A DNA stretch of 64,000 bases from Achromobacter xylosoxidans (GCF_002192695.1 NZ_MTLG01000008.1:62001-126000); one strand, 5' to 3'; shown: positions 42,792 to 51,979, numbered from the stretch's first letter. Notes: generated by a model not told the origin, from the sequence alone. Numbers and translations are program-made.

Positions 42792-42805
42792 CCGCCTGCC
42801 GCGGT

Positions 42806-43270
42806 TCAGTTCTTCTGCGCATTGCGCGCCGCGCGCGCCAGCAGGCTGTCCAGCTGATTGGCGAAAGCCTTGCGGTCGGCCTGGCTGAACGAAGCCGGGC
42901 CGCCGGTATCCACGCCGCTGGCCCGCAATTCTTCCATCATGTCCCGCAACGCCAGCCGTTCCCGGATGGTTTCCGGCGAGTAGCGCTCGCCGCGCGGATT
43001 CAGGGCCATCGCGCCTTTTTCCAGGACTTGAGCGGCCAGCGGGATGTCGCCGGTGATTACCAGGTCGTCCTTGGCCGCGCGTTCGGCGATGTGGGCGTCG
43101 GCGACATCGAAGCCGCGCGGCACCTGCACCGCGCGGATCAACGGCGAGGGCGGGGTGTAAAGCATCTGGTTGGCCACTAGCGTCAGCGGCACCTGCCAGC
43201 GCTGGGCGGCGCGGAACAGGATGTCCTTGATGACCGCGGGGCAGGCGTCCGCATCGACCCAGATGTGCAT
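42806..43270 (-). CDS. YaiI/YqxD family protein (UPF0178/DUF188)
   Basis: A 154-residue DUF188 protein. The start [11 protein letters not shown] and the later [11 protein letters not shown] and N-P-R-G are diagnostic. The fold is PIN/NYN-like, so a nuclease role has been suggested but not shown. It is followed convergently by the small membrane protein gene. Confidence 0.93.
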   Translation of the reverse strand: MHIWVDADACPAVIKDILFRAAQRWQVPLTLVANQMLYTPPSPLIRAVQVPRGFDVADAHIAERAAKDDLVITGDIPLAAQVLEKGAMALNPRGERYSPETIRERLALRDMMEELRASGVDTGGPASFSQADRKAFANQLDSLLARAARNAQKN

Positions 43271-43274
43271 GCGC

Positions 43275-43541
43275 TTACTTGTCCAGCGCGTTTTGCAGCA
43301 CTTCGGCCACGATGTCGTTGGTGGACACGCCGCGCTCGGCCGCCAGGGCGCGCAGCTTGTCGGCGTGGGCCTGCGACAGCTTCAAGGGGAACGGCACCAG
43401 GCCGGCGGCCTGGTCGAGCTTGCGCTGTTCGCGGCGGTCGGGCGCTTGCGAGGCGGCGCCGAAGCGGTCCGGCGTGGCCGCTTGCTTGAGTTGGCCGGCC
43501 AGCTTCAGGGCCTGGTTTTTCTGCAGATCGAATTTATTCAT
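43275..43541 (-). CDS. Small conserved cytoplasmic protein
   Basis: An 88-residue protein with a Gln/Lys-rich N-terminal half and a C-terminal helical segment [17 protein letters not shown] followed by [11 protein letters not shown], which has ribbon-helix-helix-like spacing. The ATG at 43541 has AGGA six bases upstream and is preferred to one eight codons earlier. It lies four bases before the DUF188 gene, so the two probably form one unit. Function unknown. Confidence 0.65.
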   Translation of the reverse strand: MNKFDLQKNQALKLAGQLKQAATPDRFGAASQAPDRREQRKLDQAAGLVPFPLKLSQAHADKLRALAAERGVSTNDIVAEVLQNALDK

Positions 43542-43583
43542 GGGAATTCCTGGTAGGGAGCGCAATCATAAGCGCAACCGGCT

Positions 43584-45083
43584 TCAGTGCGGTTTGCCTT
43601 GCTCGAGCTTGGCCAGCCCTTCCTGGGCGCCGTCGTGCAGCGGCACGGTCAGCCCGCGGCGGGCGGTCGCCAGGCCCACCTGCGCGCCCTGGGCCGATCC
43701 GGCGGCCAGCAGGTCCTGCCCGGTCACGTAGACCGCGCGCACGATCACCAGGGCCTCGTCGCGGGTCAGGTCGGCGGTGGTGAGCAGCAGCGCCGCCATG
43801 CCCACGGTGGGGATCGGCTCCAGCTGGTTGGGATAGGTGCCGGCAGCGATGTCCAGCGGCATCAGCGCGTTGTCTTCCGCCGCCGTCAGCGTCTTGATGG
43901 CGGCGGGGTCCAGCGGCAGCAGCTTCAGGCGCGCCTGGGTCAAGGCGTCGCGCAGGGGCGTGGCCGGCACGCCTATGACCTGGGCGGCGGCGTCGACCGC
44001 GCCGGAGTTCAAGGCCGGCAGCGATTCGGTGAACGGCGTGTCGGCCACGGTGTAGTCGCGGCCGGCCTGCAGGCCGTGGGCGGCCAGCACCGTTTCCAGC
44101 GTGGCGCGCACCGCCGAGCCTTCCGGCCCGAGGGCGATGGTCTTGCCCTTGAGGTCGCGCACGCCGCGCAGGGAGGCATCGTCGCGCACCACGATGTGGA
44201 CCAGTTCCGGATACAGGCTGCCCAAGGCGCGCAGGCCGGTGAACGGACCCTGGCCCGCGAACGGCCCCTTGCCGTCGTAGGCGAGCCGCGCCGTGTCGGC
44301 CTGGGCCAGCCCCACCACCGCGTCGCCGCTGCGCAGCAGCGCGATGTTCTCGGCGCCGCCGCCCGTGATCAGCGGCGAGACCCGGATCTGCTGCTTGCGC
44401 GCCACGTCGCTCAGGGCGCGCGCGAACGCCACGTATTCGCCGCGGTCCGGGCCGCCGGCCAGCGGGTAGCCCTGTTGCATGCGGGCCAGGCGGCCGTTGA
44501 TGCGCGCCACCGAGCGCTCCAGTTCCTGCTGCACCACGTGCTGCGCGGTGCTGGAGGCGCTGTAGGAGACCGAATGGGTAATCTGGTCCAGCGTGTCCAG
44601 CAGTTGGCGCGTGACGGGCGGCGGCGCGCCAGTGTCCAGGTTGGGCGCCTCTGCCGCTTTGAAACCGGCGGGCGTGACGAGCTTCCAGTCGTCGCCCTCC
44701 TGGCGGTAGATGGCGCTGGCATGCGCGACGATGCGGTCGCCGGCCTGGTTGCCGCCGGATTTCACGCCGCTGATGCTGCGCGGGCCTGCGCCCAGCAGCG
44801 TGACCAGCGCGGCGGCGCCGGGCTGGTCCCAGGCGCCCAGGGTGATGTTGCGCGCCAGATCCAGTTCGACGTCGTAATAGACCACGCGGCGGGTTTCACC
44901 CGCCGGGGCGCTGCTGTCCGAGGCCGAGCCCATGCGCTTGAGCTCGGCGATGCGGAACAGGTCCGCGCCGTACGCGGTCGCCAGGCTGCGTTCGACGTCG
45001 GCGCGCAGCACGTCGGTATCCGGCGCGCGGCCGCAGGCCGCCAGCACCAGGCAGAGGCTCAGAATGATGAGACGTTTGAACAT
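43584..45083 (-). CDS. TAXI-family solute-binding lipoprotein with extra N-terminal domain
   Basis: A 499-residue lipoprotein (lipobox V-L-A-A-C, Cys17). Residues about 203-480 match the TAXI solute-receptor family: YPLAGG, then T/S-rich G-G-G-A-E-N-I-A-L-L-R-S-G-D-A-V-V-G-L-A-Q and LRALGSLYPELVHIVV, and LKGKTIALGPEGSA. TAXI receptors are usually about 320 residues, so the first 150-200 residues form an added domain I do not recognise. TAXI proteins normally serve TRAP permeases. Here no TRAP gene is present, and the gene lies two bases after gltS, so the receptor probably works with that symporter. Confidence 0.82.
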   Translation of the reverse strand: MFKRLIILSLCLVLAACGRAPDTDVLRADVERSLATAYGADLFRIAELKRMGSASDSSAPAGETRRVVYYDVELDLARNITLGAWDQPGAAALVTLLGAGPRSISGVKSGGNQAGDRIVAHASAIYRQEGDDWKLVTPAGFKAAEAPNLDTGAPPPVTRQLLDTLDQITHSVSYSASSTAQHVVQQELERSVARINGRLARMQQGYPLAGGPDRGEYVAFARALSDVARKQQIRVSPLITGGGAENIALLRSGDAVVGLAQADTARLAYDGKGPFAGQGPFTGLRALGSLYPELVHIVVRDDASLRGVRDLKGKTIALGPEGSAVRATLETVLAAHGLQAGRDYTVADTPFTESLPALNSGAVDAAAQVIGVPATPLRDALTQARLKLLPLDPAAIKTLTAAEDNALMPLDIAAGTYPNQLEPIPTVGMAALLLTTADLTRDEALVIVRAVYVTGQDLLAAGSAQGAQVGLATARRGLTVPLHDGAQEGLAKLEQGKPH

Positions 45084-45085
45084 GG

Positions 45086-46294
45086 TCACATCCCTCCCAC
45101 GAATGGCAAGGAGATCAGCGAGGTCAGCACGATCACGTTCAGGATGTCGACCAGGAAGGCGCCGGTGACCGGCACGACGATGAACGCTTCCGGCGCCGGG
45201 CCGTGTCGCCGCGTCAGCGCCTGCATGTTGGCGATGGCGGTGGCCGTCGCGCCCAGCGCGAAGCCGCAGAACGCGGCCGACATGATGGCCGCCTCGTAGT
45301 CGCGCTTGAGCATGCGGAACACCACCCACGCGGCATACAGCGCGCACACCAGGGTCTGCACCGCCAGCATCAGCGCCAGCGGGCCCGCCAGGCGCGCCAC
45401 GCTGGACAGGTCCAGCGTCATCATGGTCATGCCCAGGAAGAGCGACAGGGAGATGGTGCCGATGATCTCGGTGGCGCGATCGTCCAGCTTCAGGCCCAGC
45501 TTTTCGCCGCCGTTGCGAATGAGCACGCCCGTTGCCAGGCACCACAGGAAGTTGGGCAGGCTGACCGGGGCGTCCTCGACCAGCGCGGCCAGGTAGCCGC
45601 CGACCACCAGGCAGACCAGCGCGGCGGTCAGGGACACGATGTAGGAGCCGGCGGAGGACGCGGGCGCGTTTTCCATCAGGTCCGCAGGCTCATGGCCATC
45701 GCCGGGCACGTGGTCCAGGCTGCCGGCCAGCTTGTGCCGCCGCATCAGCCATTCGGCCACCGGCCCGCCCACCACGCCGCCCAGCACCAGCCCCAGGGTG
45801 GCGGCGGTCATTGCCAGCGCCATCACGTCCTGGATGTTGTTGAAGTCGGCGAAGCGCGTGGCGTAGGCCGCGCCCGTGCCATGCCCGCCCACCAGCGTGA
45901 TGGTGCCGCCCAGGAGGCCCATCAGCGGATGCATGTCCAGCAGCCAGGCCATGCCCAGCCCCACGGCGTTTTGCAGCACCAGGAACGGGATCAGGGCCAG
46001 CAGGAAGGCGATCAGCCTGGGGCCGCCCTTGGCTAGCAGCTTCAGGTTGGCGGTCAGGCCGATGCTGCCGAAGAACAGCAGCAACAAGGTCGGCTTGATG
46101 CTGGTTTCCAGCGAGACGGACACGCCGCCCCAGGTGGACAGCAAGTAGGCCAGCACGGCGAACAGCAGGCCGCCCACGATGGGGTCGGGAATGCTGTAGC
46201 GGGCGAGGACGCCGATCCGGGTGGTGAGCACGCGTCCGATGACCAGGACGAGGCAGCATGCCAGCAGTGATTGAACGGGCGTAAGCGAGATCAT
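45086..46294 (-). CDS. gltS: Sodium/glutamate symporter GltS
   Basis: A 402-residue inner-membrane ESS-family transporter with about ten helices in two inverted halves, each with a re-entrant loop. The first half has the family motif G-G-H-G-T-G-A-A (near 137-144), and the second half repeats a Gly-rich region near F-C-G-F-A-L-G-A-T-A-T. It imports glutamate with sodium. It is the first gene of the pair with the TAXI lipoprotein, an association not normally needed by GltS, which works alone in E. coli. Confidence 0.93.
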   Translation of the reverse strand: MISLTPVQSLLACCLVLVIGRVLTTRIGVLARYSIPDPIVGGLLFAVLAYLLSTWGGVSVSLETSIKPTLLLLFFGSIGLTANLKLLAKGGPRLIAFLLALIPFLVLQNAVGLGMAWLLDMHPLMGLLGGTITLVGGHGTGAAYATRFADFNNIQDVMALAMTAATLGLVLGGVVGGPVAEWLMRRHKLAGSLDHVPGDGHEPADLMENAPASSAGSYIVSLTAALVCLVVGGYLAALVEDAPVSLPNFLWCLATGVLIRNGGEKLGLKLDDRATEIIGTISLSLFLGMTMMTLDLSSVARLAGPLALMLAVQTLVCALYAAWVVFRMLKRDYEAAIMSAAFCGFALGATATAIANMQALTRRHGPAPEAFIVVPVTGAFLVDILNVIVLTSLISLPFVGGM

Positions 46295-46475
46295 AGGTAC
46301 CTTTGCACCCTGTCAGGGCACGGTGAACTTTCTGGCTGTTTGAACCCTGCCGCCTCACACGGACTGAGGCTTATGTTACGTCCGCCGCGCGGGCGGTGTA
46401 CATGGGGGCAGGGGGAGGCGGCGCGCGGCGCGGGGCCGGGCGGGCGGTAGGCCGCGGCAGTTGCGGCCGGGGCGG

Positions 46476-46988
46476 CTAGAGCGGAAATGCGCGCGACATG
46501 TATTGCGCGCGCGGCCCGTAGCCGGCCAGTTTTTCGGCCAGGTCGGCGCTGTCTGCGCTGACCGGCAGATAGCCGTGGCGCTGCCAATAGCCCACGGCGG
46601 ATTCCAGGGACACCAGGCTCGCGCGGCGCAACCCGCCTGCGTGCGCCTTGGCCGCCGCGGCGCGCAACAGCGCCTGGCCCACGCCCAGTCCCTGCGCCGA
46701 CGGCGCTACCGCGCAGTCATGCAGGAACCAGTGGTCGGCGCCGGCCGGCAGCGCCGGCAGCGCGACATCGAGCGCGGGCGGCAGCCCCGCATCCCAGGGA
46801 TAGGAAATCAGGTAACCCAGCAGCCCGTCGCGGCTGGCCTGCGCGACCCAGCAGTGCGAGGGGGCGAGCGCCAGGCGGTTCTGGAAGAAACCGGCGCTTT
46901 CCAGCAGGAAACCGGGGTAGGCCAGGGTCTGGAGAGCCAGGATGGCGTCCACGTCGCTGGCCCGCATGGACCGGACTTGATATTGCAT
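46476..46988 (-). CDS. GNAT family N-acetyltransferase
   Basis: A 170-residue GNAT enzyme. The acetyl-CoA loop is Q-G-L-G-V-G-Q-A-L-L (near 117-126), preceded by F-L-H-D-C-A-V-A-P-S. The ATG at 46988 has AGG seven bases upstream and is preferred to one six codons earlier. The substrate (small molecule, peptide N-terminus or other amine) is unknown. It is divergent from the lgmA-like gene. Confidence 0.88.
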   Translation of the reverse strand: MQYQVRSMRASDVDAILALQTLAYPGFLLESAGFFQNRLALAPSHCWVAQASRDGLLGYLISYPWDAGLPPALDVALPALPAGADHWFLHDCAVAPSAQGLGVGQALLRAAAAKAHAGGLRRASLVSLESAVGYWQRHGYLPVSADSADLAEKLAGYGPRAQYMSRAFPL

Positions 46989-47092
46989 GACTACCTGCGA
47001 AAACAAAAACTCGAGCGCATTTTACCGATCCGCGCGTGGTTCCCGGCTTTACAGGCCTTCACAAATTGGGGACACAGGTTCACGGGACTTTA

Positions 47093-47120
47093 TTGTTTTC
47101 AGGGGGAGGCTCCCTAGAAT
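47093..47120 (+). promoter_or_regulatory. Candidate promoter of the lgm-like genes
   Basis: TTGTTT (47093-47098), a 16-base spacer and a TAGAAT -10 (47115-47120), giving a leader of about 98 bases before the lgmA-like start. The -10 is good; the -35 is weak. Confidence 0.35.
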
Positions 47121-47224
47121 TCGCCCTGGACTACCGGCTTGTCAGGCCGCGCGGCATTTGATGAAAATTCAACGACCCGCTGCGCATACTGCTCGCCATA
47201 GTCCTGCATTCCGAGTCTAGAGCC

Positions 47225-48277
47225 ATGCACATCCAGTTCCGGTCCGAACCCGTCGCCCCGCAAGTATTGACCAAATCGTTTCCCCTGGAAGCGGTGTGGC
47301 CGGCTGCCCAAGCGCCCGTACCGTATGACACTTGCGTGACTTGCGTCATCCCTTGCCTGAACGAATGCGAGAACCTGCGGGTGTTGCTGCCCTTGCTGCG
47401 CAATCGTCTGCAAGCCTTGTGCACCAGTTGGGAAATCATCGTGGCCGATGACGGCAGTACGGACGGCACGGAAGCGCTGATGGCCGAATGGGCCGAACAT
47501 GACGGCTTTCGCTACGTGCAGCTGTCGCGCAATTTCGGCAAGGAAGCCGCGATCAGCGCCGGCCTGGAAGCCGCCACCGGCAACGCCGTGATCTGCCTGG
47601 ACGCCGATCTGCAACACCCCCCCGCGCTGATCGAGCAGATGCTCGCGCGTTGGGCTGCCGGTGCCGAAATGGTCTACGCCGTGCGCGAAACCCGTAGCGA
47701 TGAGTCCTGGGCCAAGCGCGCGGGTGCGCGCTGGTTCTATAAGCTGCTGAGCGGGGCGCGCGGCGTGGACGTGCCGGCGCACGCCGGCGATTTCCGCCTG
47801 ATGGACCGCAGCGTGGTGGACGCGCTGATCGCGCTGCCCGAACGTACCCGCTTCATGAAGGGCCTGTATGCCTGGGTCGGCTTCAAGGGCGAGGCCCTGG
47901 CCTATACCCCCGAGGAGCGCATGCACGGCAATAGCCGCTTTGGCAGCATGCGCCTGTTCCGGCTGGCGCTGGACGGCCTGACCGCGTTCACCACCTGGCC
48001 GCTGCGCCTGGTCAGCCTGGTCGGCGTGGCGTTCGCCATGCTGGCGCTGGGCTATGCGGCCTATCTGGTCGGCGAATACCTGTTCTTCGGCAACGAGGTC
48101 TCCGGCTGGACGACGATCGTGACGGCAGTGCTGTTCTTTGCCGGCGTGAACCTGGTTTCGCTGGGCGTGGTGGGGGAGTACGTGTCCCGGATCTTCGATG
48201 AAGTGAAGGGGCGGCCGCTGTTCGTCGTGCGCCGCCGCCAGGGTCGGGCTTCCCGGCCGGACAAAGGCCTGGGCTGA
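47225..48277 (+). CDS. lgmA: Polyisoprenyl-phosphate glycosyltransferase (LgmA/ArnC-like, GT2)
   Basis: A 350-residue GT2 enzyme. The nucleotide-sugar motif is D-D-G-S-T-D-G-T (75-82), and the metal-binding acids are in L-D-A-D-L-Q-H-P-P. Two C-terminal membrane segments (about 258-280 and 295-318) anchor it to the inner membrane. It should transfer a sugar from a UDP donor to undecaprenyl phosphate. With the ArnT-like and YdjC genes next to it, the closest known system is the Bordetella lgm locus, which adds glucosamine to lipid A phosphates. The ArnT-like gene starts one base after its stop. Confidence 0.85.
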   Translation: MHIQFRSEPVAPQVLTKSFPLEAVWPAAQAPVPYDTCVTCVIPCLNECENLRVLLPLLRNRLQALCTSWEIIVADDGSTDGTEALMAEWAEHDGFRYVQLSRNFGKEAAISAGLEAATGNAVICLDADLQHPPALIEQMLARWAAGAEMVYAVRETRSDESWAKRAGARWFYKLLSGARGVDVPAHAGDFRLMDRSVVDALIALPERTRFMKGLYAWVGFKGEALAYTPEERMHGNSRFGSMRLFRLALDGLTAFTTWPLRLVSLVGVAFAMLALGYAAYLVGEYLFFGNEVSGWTTIVTAVLFFAGVNLVSLGVVGEYVSRIFDEVKGRPLFVVRRRQGRASRPDKGLG

Positions 48278-48278
48278 C

Positions 48279-49856
48279 ATGTCCGCCACGACTTTCTGGC
48301 GGCGTTCAGACTGGACCCCGCCCGCAGGACGCTTCCTGCTTGCGATAGGTGCGTGGCTTGCCTTCCTGGCCTGGATCAGGCCCCTGACCCTGCCCGATGA
48401 AGGGCGCTATGCCGGCGTGGCCTGGGACATGCTGCGCAGCGGCTCGCACGCGGTGCCCTTGCTGGACGGCATGCCGTACTTCCACAAGCCGCCGCTGTAT
48501 TACTGGCTGACCGAGCTGTCCTTCTCGGTGTTCGGCCTGCATCCCTGGGCGGCGCGGGTGCCTTCCTGGCTGGCCGCGTGGGGCGCCGTGGCGGCCCTGT
48601 ACTGCTTCGTGCGGCGCTACCGCGATACCGCGACCGCCGCGCTCACGGTGCTGGTCCTTGCCACCATGCCGTTCTTCTATGGCGGTGCGCAGTTCGCGAA
48701 TCTGGACATGCTGGTTGCCGGCTTGATCACGCTGTGCGTGCTGGCCGCCGTGGACACGGCGCTGCGCGTCGAGCGCGGGCAGGCCTGGCGCGCGATGTCG
48801 GTGGCCGCCGCTGTGCTGGCGGCGTTGGCGGTATTGGCCAAGGGCCTGATCGGCCTGGCGCTGCCGGGCGCCATCCTGCTGATCTGGCTGCTGTGGGAAC
48901 GGCGCTGGCGCGGCCTGGCCGCGCTGTGCTGGCCGCCCGCGCTGCTGGCGTTCATCGCCGTGGCGGCGCCGTGGTTCGTGCTGATGCAGCTGCGCTATCC
49001 CGGTTTTTACGACTACTTCTTCGTTTATCAGCATTTCCAGCGATTCGCGGCCAGCGGCTTCAACAATGCCCAGCCGTTCTGGTTCTATCTGCCGGTGATC
49101 GCCGGGCTCAGCCTGCCCTGGTCGCTGTGGGGCGGCGGCATATTGCGCAAGGCGTTCTGGGAAGGTCCTTCGCGCAGCCTGCGGCGCCTGGGCTTGGCGT
49201 GGTTTGCCGTCGTGCTCGTGTTTTTTTCACTGCCGGATTCCAAGCTCGTGGGCTATGTCCTGCCTGCGTTGGCGCCGCTGGCTTTTCTGCTGGCTGAAGT
49301 GATCCAGGGCGCCCGGCGCGCCGATGCCGAAGGCGCCACGCGCCTGGTGCGCCTGAGTGCGGTCCTGGCGGCGGGCATCTGCGTCATCGCGGTGGGCATC
49401 GCGGCGAACAACGTGCGCGGCAGCGCGGGGCCGCTGGCCAAGGTAGTGCGGGAACAGGCGCGGCCGGACGACACGTTCGTCTCGCTGCACACCTATCCCT
49501 TCGATCTGGCGCTTTACGCAAGGGCGGCGCGTCCTGCGTGGGTGGTGGACGACTGGCGCAATCCGGAGGTTCCCGTGCGCGACAACTGGCGCAAGGAGCT
49601 GTACGACGCCGCGCAGTTCGATCCCGAGACGGGCGAGGAGGTATTGCTCAGTCCGGCGGAATTCACCGCGCGTCTGTGCCAGGCGGCGCAAGGGGCGCGT
49701 TTCTGGGTGTGGGGCACTGCGGCCGACAACCCGGTCTATCCGCCGCTGCAGGGGCTGGCGCCTGTGGTCAGCAGCGTGAAGTACGTGATGTGGCGCGTCG
49801 ACGTGGACGCGGCCTTCAAGCAGCGGGTTTGTGGCGGAATGCCCAGAACCGGCTGA
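48279..49856 (+). CDS. lgmB: ArnT-like lipid A sugar transferase (GT39/GT83 family)
   Basis: A 525-residue polytopic inner-membrane glycosyltransferase with about 11-12 helices. The first periplasmic loop has the catalytic acidic motif L-P-D-E-G-R-Y-A (39-46) seen in ArnT. It should move an amino sugar from the lipid carrier to lipid A on the periplasmic face, lowering the negative charge and raising resistance to cationic peptides; that role is known for Bordetella LgmB and inferred here. Its 3' end overlaps the convergent GtrA-like gene by 41 bases. Confidence 0.85.
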   Translation: MSATTFWRRSDWTPPAGRFLLAIGAWLAFLAWIRPLTLPDEGRYAGVAWDMLRSGSHAVPLLDGMPYFHKPPLYYWLTELSFSVFGLHPWAARVPSWLAAWGAVAALYCFVRRYRDTATAALTVLVLATMPFFYGGAQFANLDMLVAGLITLCVLAAVDTALRVERGQAWRAMSVAAAVLAALAVLAKGLIGLALPGAILLIWLLWERRWRGLAALCWPPALLAFIAVAAPWFVLMQLRYPGFYDYFFVYQHFQRFAASGFNNAQPFWFYLPVIAGLSLPWSLWGGGILRKAFWEGPSRSLRRLGLAWFAVVLVFFSLPDSKLVGYVLPALAPLAFLLAEVIQGARRADAEGATRLVRLSAVLAAGICVIAVGIAANNVRGSAGPLAKVVREQARPDDTFVSLHTYPFDLALYARAARPAWVVDDWRNPEVPVRDNWRKELYDAAQFDPETGEEVLLSPAEFTARLCQAAQGARFWVWGTAADNPVYPPLQGLAPVVSSVKYVMWRVDVDAAFKQRVCGGMPRTG

Positions 49857-50211
49857 CGATGAAGGTCGCCACGGCGAGTCCGAGCAGGATCAGCGCGAGC
49901 AGGATGTCGTAACGGATGGCAGTGCTGTGCAGCAGCCAGGCATAAGCGGCTTCGTTGATGAGAAAGCCTATGGCTGACACAAAGAAGAAACGGCGCGCTG
50001 CTACCGTCCAGGGAGTTTTGGAATGTCGGAATGTAAGCCGGTAGTGGCCGGTGAAGGATACCGCGAAGGCGACCAGCCAGCCCGCCAGGTTGGCGGCCAG
50101 GGGCGGGATGCGGAAGAGTTCGACGCAAGCCACGGCGACAGCCCAATGGGTGGCTGCGGCGGCGCATCCGACAGCAATGAAGGTGCTTACTTGTTGCAGC
50201 AGGGCGCGCAT
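49816..50211 (-). CDS. GtrA-like small membrane protein, possible lipid-sugar flippase
   Basis: A 131-residue protein with four membrane segments, typical of GtrA (V-S-T-F-I-A-V-G-C-A-A-A-A near the start, A-N-L-A-G-W-L-V-A-F, then an Arg-rich loop and F-I-V-S-R-F-W-A-F at the end). GtrA proteins are thought to flip undecaprenyl-linked sugars. It would supply the flipping step between the LgmA-like and LgmB-like enzymes, a role assigned to LgmD in Bordetella if I recall correctly. It is on the opposite strand to its partners. The ATG has no clear ribosome site, so the start is less certain. Confidence 0.78.
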   Translation of the reverse strand: MRALLQQVSTFIAVGCAAAATHWAVAVACVELFRIPPLAANLAGWLVAFAVSFTGHYRLTFRHSKTPWTVAARRFFFVSAIGFLINEAAYAWLLHSTAIRYDILLALILLGLAVATFIVSRFWAFRHKPAA

Positions 50212-50247
50212 GAAAGCCGTGGGGATAAGGAAGTCAAAGGTATAGCG

Positions 50248-51063
50248 ATGAGCAAACGTATTGTGGTCTGCGGTGATGATTTTGGCATGAATGCCGACAT
50301 CGATGAAGGCATGATTGCGCTGGCCGGCATGGGCCGCCTGAGCGCGGTCAGCTGCCTGACGCTGGGCCCTTCGTTCGCGGCGAACGCGGGGCGGCTGGCG
50401 TCGCTGAACGTGGATGTCGGCCTGCATGTGAACTTCACCGAAGCGCTCATGCCCGGCGCCGATCCCATGCCCACGCTGAGCCGGCTGATCCTCAATGCCT
50501 ACACGGGCAGGCTGGATGGCGATTGGGTCGAGGCGCAGCTGGAGCGCCAGTTCGACGCCTTCGAGGCCGCCTTCGGCCGCGCGCCGGATTACGTCGATGG
50601 CCATCAGCACGTGCATCAGCTGCCCGGCATCCGCGAGCGCCTGCTGCAGTTGCTCAAGCGCCGTTACGGAGCCCATATGCCGTGGCTGCGCCAGACGGCG
50701 CCCGGCATGCAGTTCGGCATTCCCTTGAAGGAAGCCATCAAGGCGCGCGTCATCGGCGCGCTGGGCTCGGCGGCGCTGGCGCGCCAGGCGCGCAAGGACG
50801 GCATGCGCACCAACCGCCGGCTGTTGGGCGTCTACGGCTTCGCGGGCGGCAAGCGCCGTTACGCGGACCTGCTGCAGAACTGGCTGTTCAATGCGCGCGA
50901 CTGCGACCTGCTCATGTGCCACCCGGCGCTGGGCAGCCAGGACGGCTGCGCCATGTCGCGCCAGCGCCGCGCGGAATTCGATGTGCTGGCCAGCCCCAAG
51001 CTGGGCGACTGGCTCAACGTCAACGGCGTGCACATCTCGCGCTTGCCGGCCGCGGCGCGCTGA
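50248..51063 (+). CDS. YdjC/ChbG-family deacetylase
   Basis: A 271-residue carbohydrate deacetylase. Metal and catalytic residues are expected at D10/D11 (C-G-D-D-F-G), H60 (V-G-L-H-V-N-F) and H119-H123 (D-G-H-Q-H-V-H-Q-L), with a late C-H-P-A-L. It would remove the acetyl group from a GlcNAc-type sugar on the lipid carrier, the step given to LgmC in the lgm scheme. The ATG at 50248 has AAAGG upstream. It diverges from the GtrA-like gene with 36 bases between. Confidence 0.85.
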   Translation: MSKRIVVCGDDFGMNADIDEGMIALAGMGRLSAVSCLTLGPSFAANAGRLASLNVDVGLHVNFTEALMPGADPMPTLSRLILNAYTGRLDGDWVEAQLERQFDAFEAAFGRAPDYVDGHQHVHQLPGIRERLLQLLKRRYGAHMPWLRQTAPGMQFGIPLKEAIKARVIGALGSAALARQARKDGMRTNRRLLGVYGFAGGKRRYADLLQNWLFNARDCDLLMCHPALGSQDGCAMSRQRRAEFDVLASPKLGDWLNVNGVHISRLPAAAR

Positions 51064-51096
51064 TCGGCTGCCAGGCCGTTGCGGCGCGGGCCGGCT

Positions 51097-51960
51097 CTAG
51101 CCGCCCGTCAGGCTCTGCAGCAGCCAGGCGCCCGCCGGCCCCAGCGCGCGGCGTCGCGACCAGACCGCATCGACGCGGATGTGGCGCGGCCAGCCCGGCG
51201 CCTTCAGTTCAACCAGCTGATCCTGGCCGAAGCGCTGGAACATCCAGCGCGGCAGCTCTGTCCACCCAAACCCCAGGGTCGCCATGTCCATCAGCATCAG
51301 ATAGCCGGGCGCCGACCAGGTCGCGTACGCGGGTTCGGGCTCCTTGTCGCCCAGCTCGTACGTGCTCAGGCGCAGCGCGCGTTCGGATTTCAGCTGGTCC
51401 TCGGTGACCCGGGGCAGCCTGGCCAGCGGGTGCTTGCGGCTCACGCACAGGACGATTTCCGAAAGCTCCGCCAGGGCGGCGTGCGCGACGTCGGGCGGAT
51501 AGCTTTCCTGGGCGGCCATCAGCCCCAGGTGCGCGCGACCCTGCTGTACCAGCGCCACCACATCCTCGTACTCCGCGATCAGGCATTCGAAGCGCAACGC
51601 CGGATAGCGCTGGTCGATCTGGCTGAGCATGTTCTCGAAGGTCTCGGACTGGAACGTGTCGGACAGCACCACCGTCAGCCGGGGCTCCAGGCCTTCGGAT
51701 AGTTGGCTGGCGCTGCGATTCAGCCTGTCGTTGGCGGCCAGCACCTGCAAGGCCTGGCCCAGCAGCACGCGGCCCGCCTCGGTCAGGGCCGGCTGGCGCT
51801 GGCTGCGGTCGAACAGCGTCACGTTCAGGTCCACCTCGAGGTTGGCGACGGTTTCGCTGACGGTGGACTGGCTTTTCCCGAGCTTGCGGGCGGCGGCGGA
51901 AAACGTGCCTTCGGAGGCGACCTGGGCGAACGCCGCCAGGGATTCCAGGGAATGGCGCAT
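51097..51960 (-). CDS. LysR-type regulator, AceR-like position
   Basis: A 287-residue LysR protein (E-S-L-A-A-F-A-Q-V-A-S-E-G-T-F-S-A-A-A, helix G-K-S-Q-S-T-V-S-E-T-V-A). It faces a PACE efflux gene, the same arrangement as AceR and aceI in Acinetobacter, so it probably controls that pump. A dyad with the LysR spacing lies between the two starts. Confidence 0.92.
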   Translation of the reverse strand: MRHSLESLAAFAQVASEGTFSAAARKLGKSQSTVSETVANLEVDLNVTLFDRSQRQPALTEAGRVLLGQALQVLAANDRLNRSASQLSEGLEPRLTVVLSDTFQSETFENMLSQIDQRYPALRFECLIAEYEDVVALVQQGRAHLGLMAAQESYPPDVAHAALAELSEIVLCVSRKHPLARLPRVTEDQLKSERALRLSTYELGDKEPEPAYATWSAPGYLMLMDMATLGFGWTELPRWMFQRFGQDQLVELKAPGWPRHIRVDAVWSRRRALGPAGAWLLQSLTGG

Positions 51961-51979
51961 GGGCGTGGGTTCCGGTGTT

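Noticed and set aside
50258-51033. Extension of the GtrA-like protein upstream of 50211 into a 400-residue product
   Set aside because: The extra part is antisense to the YdjC deacetylase gene and is Gln/Arg/His-rich; the four-helix GtrA part is complete without it.
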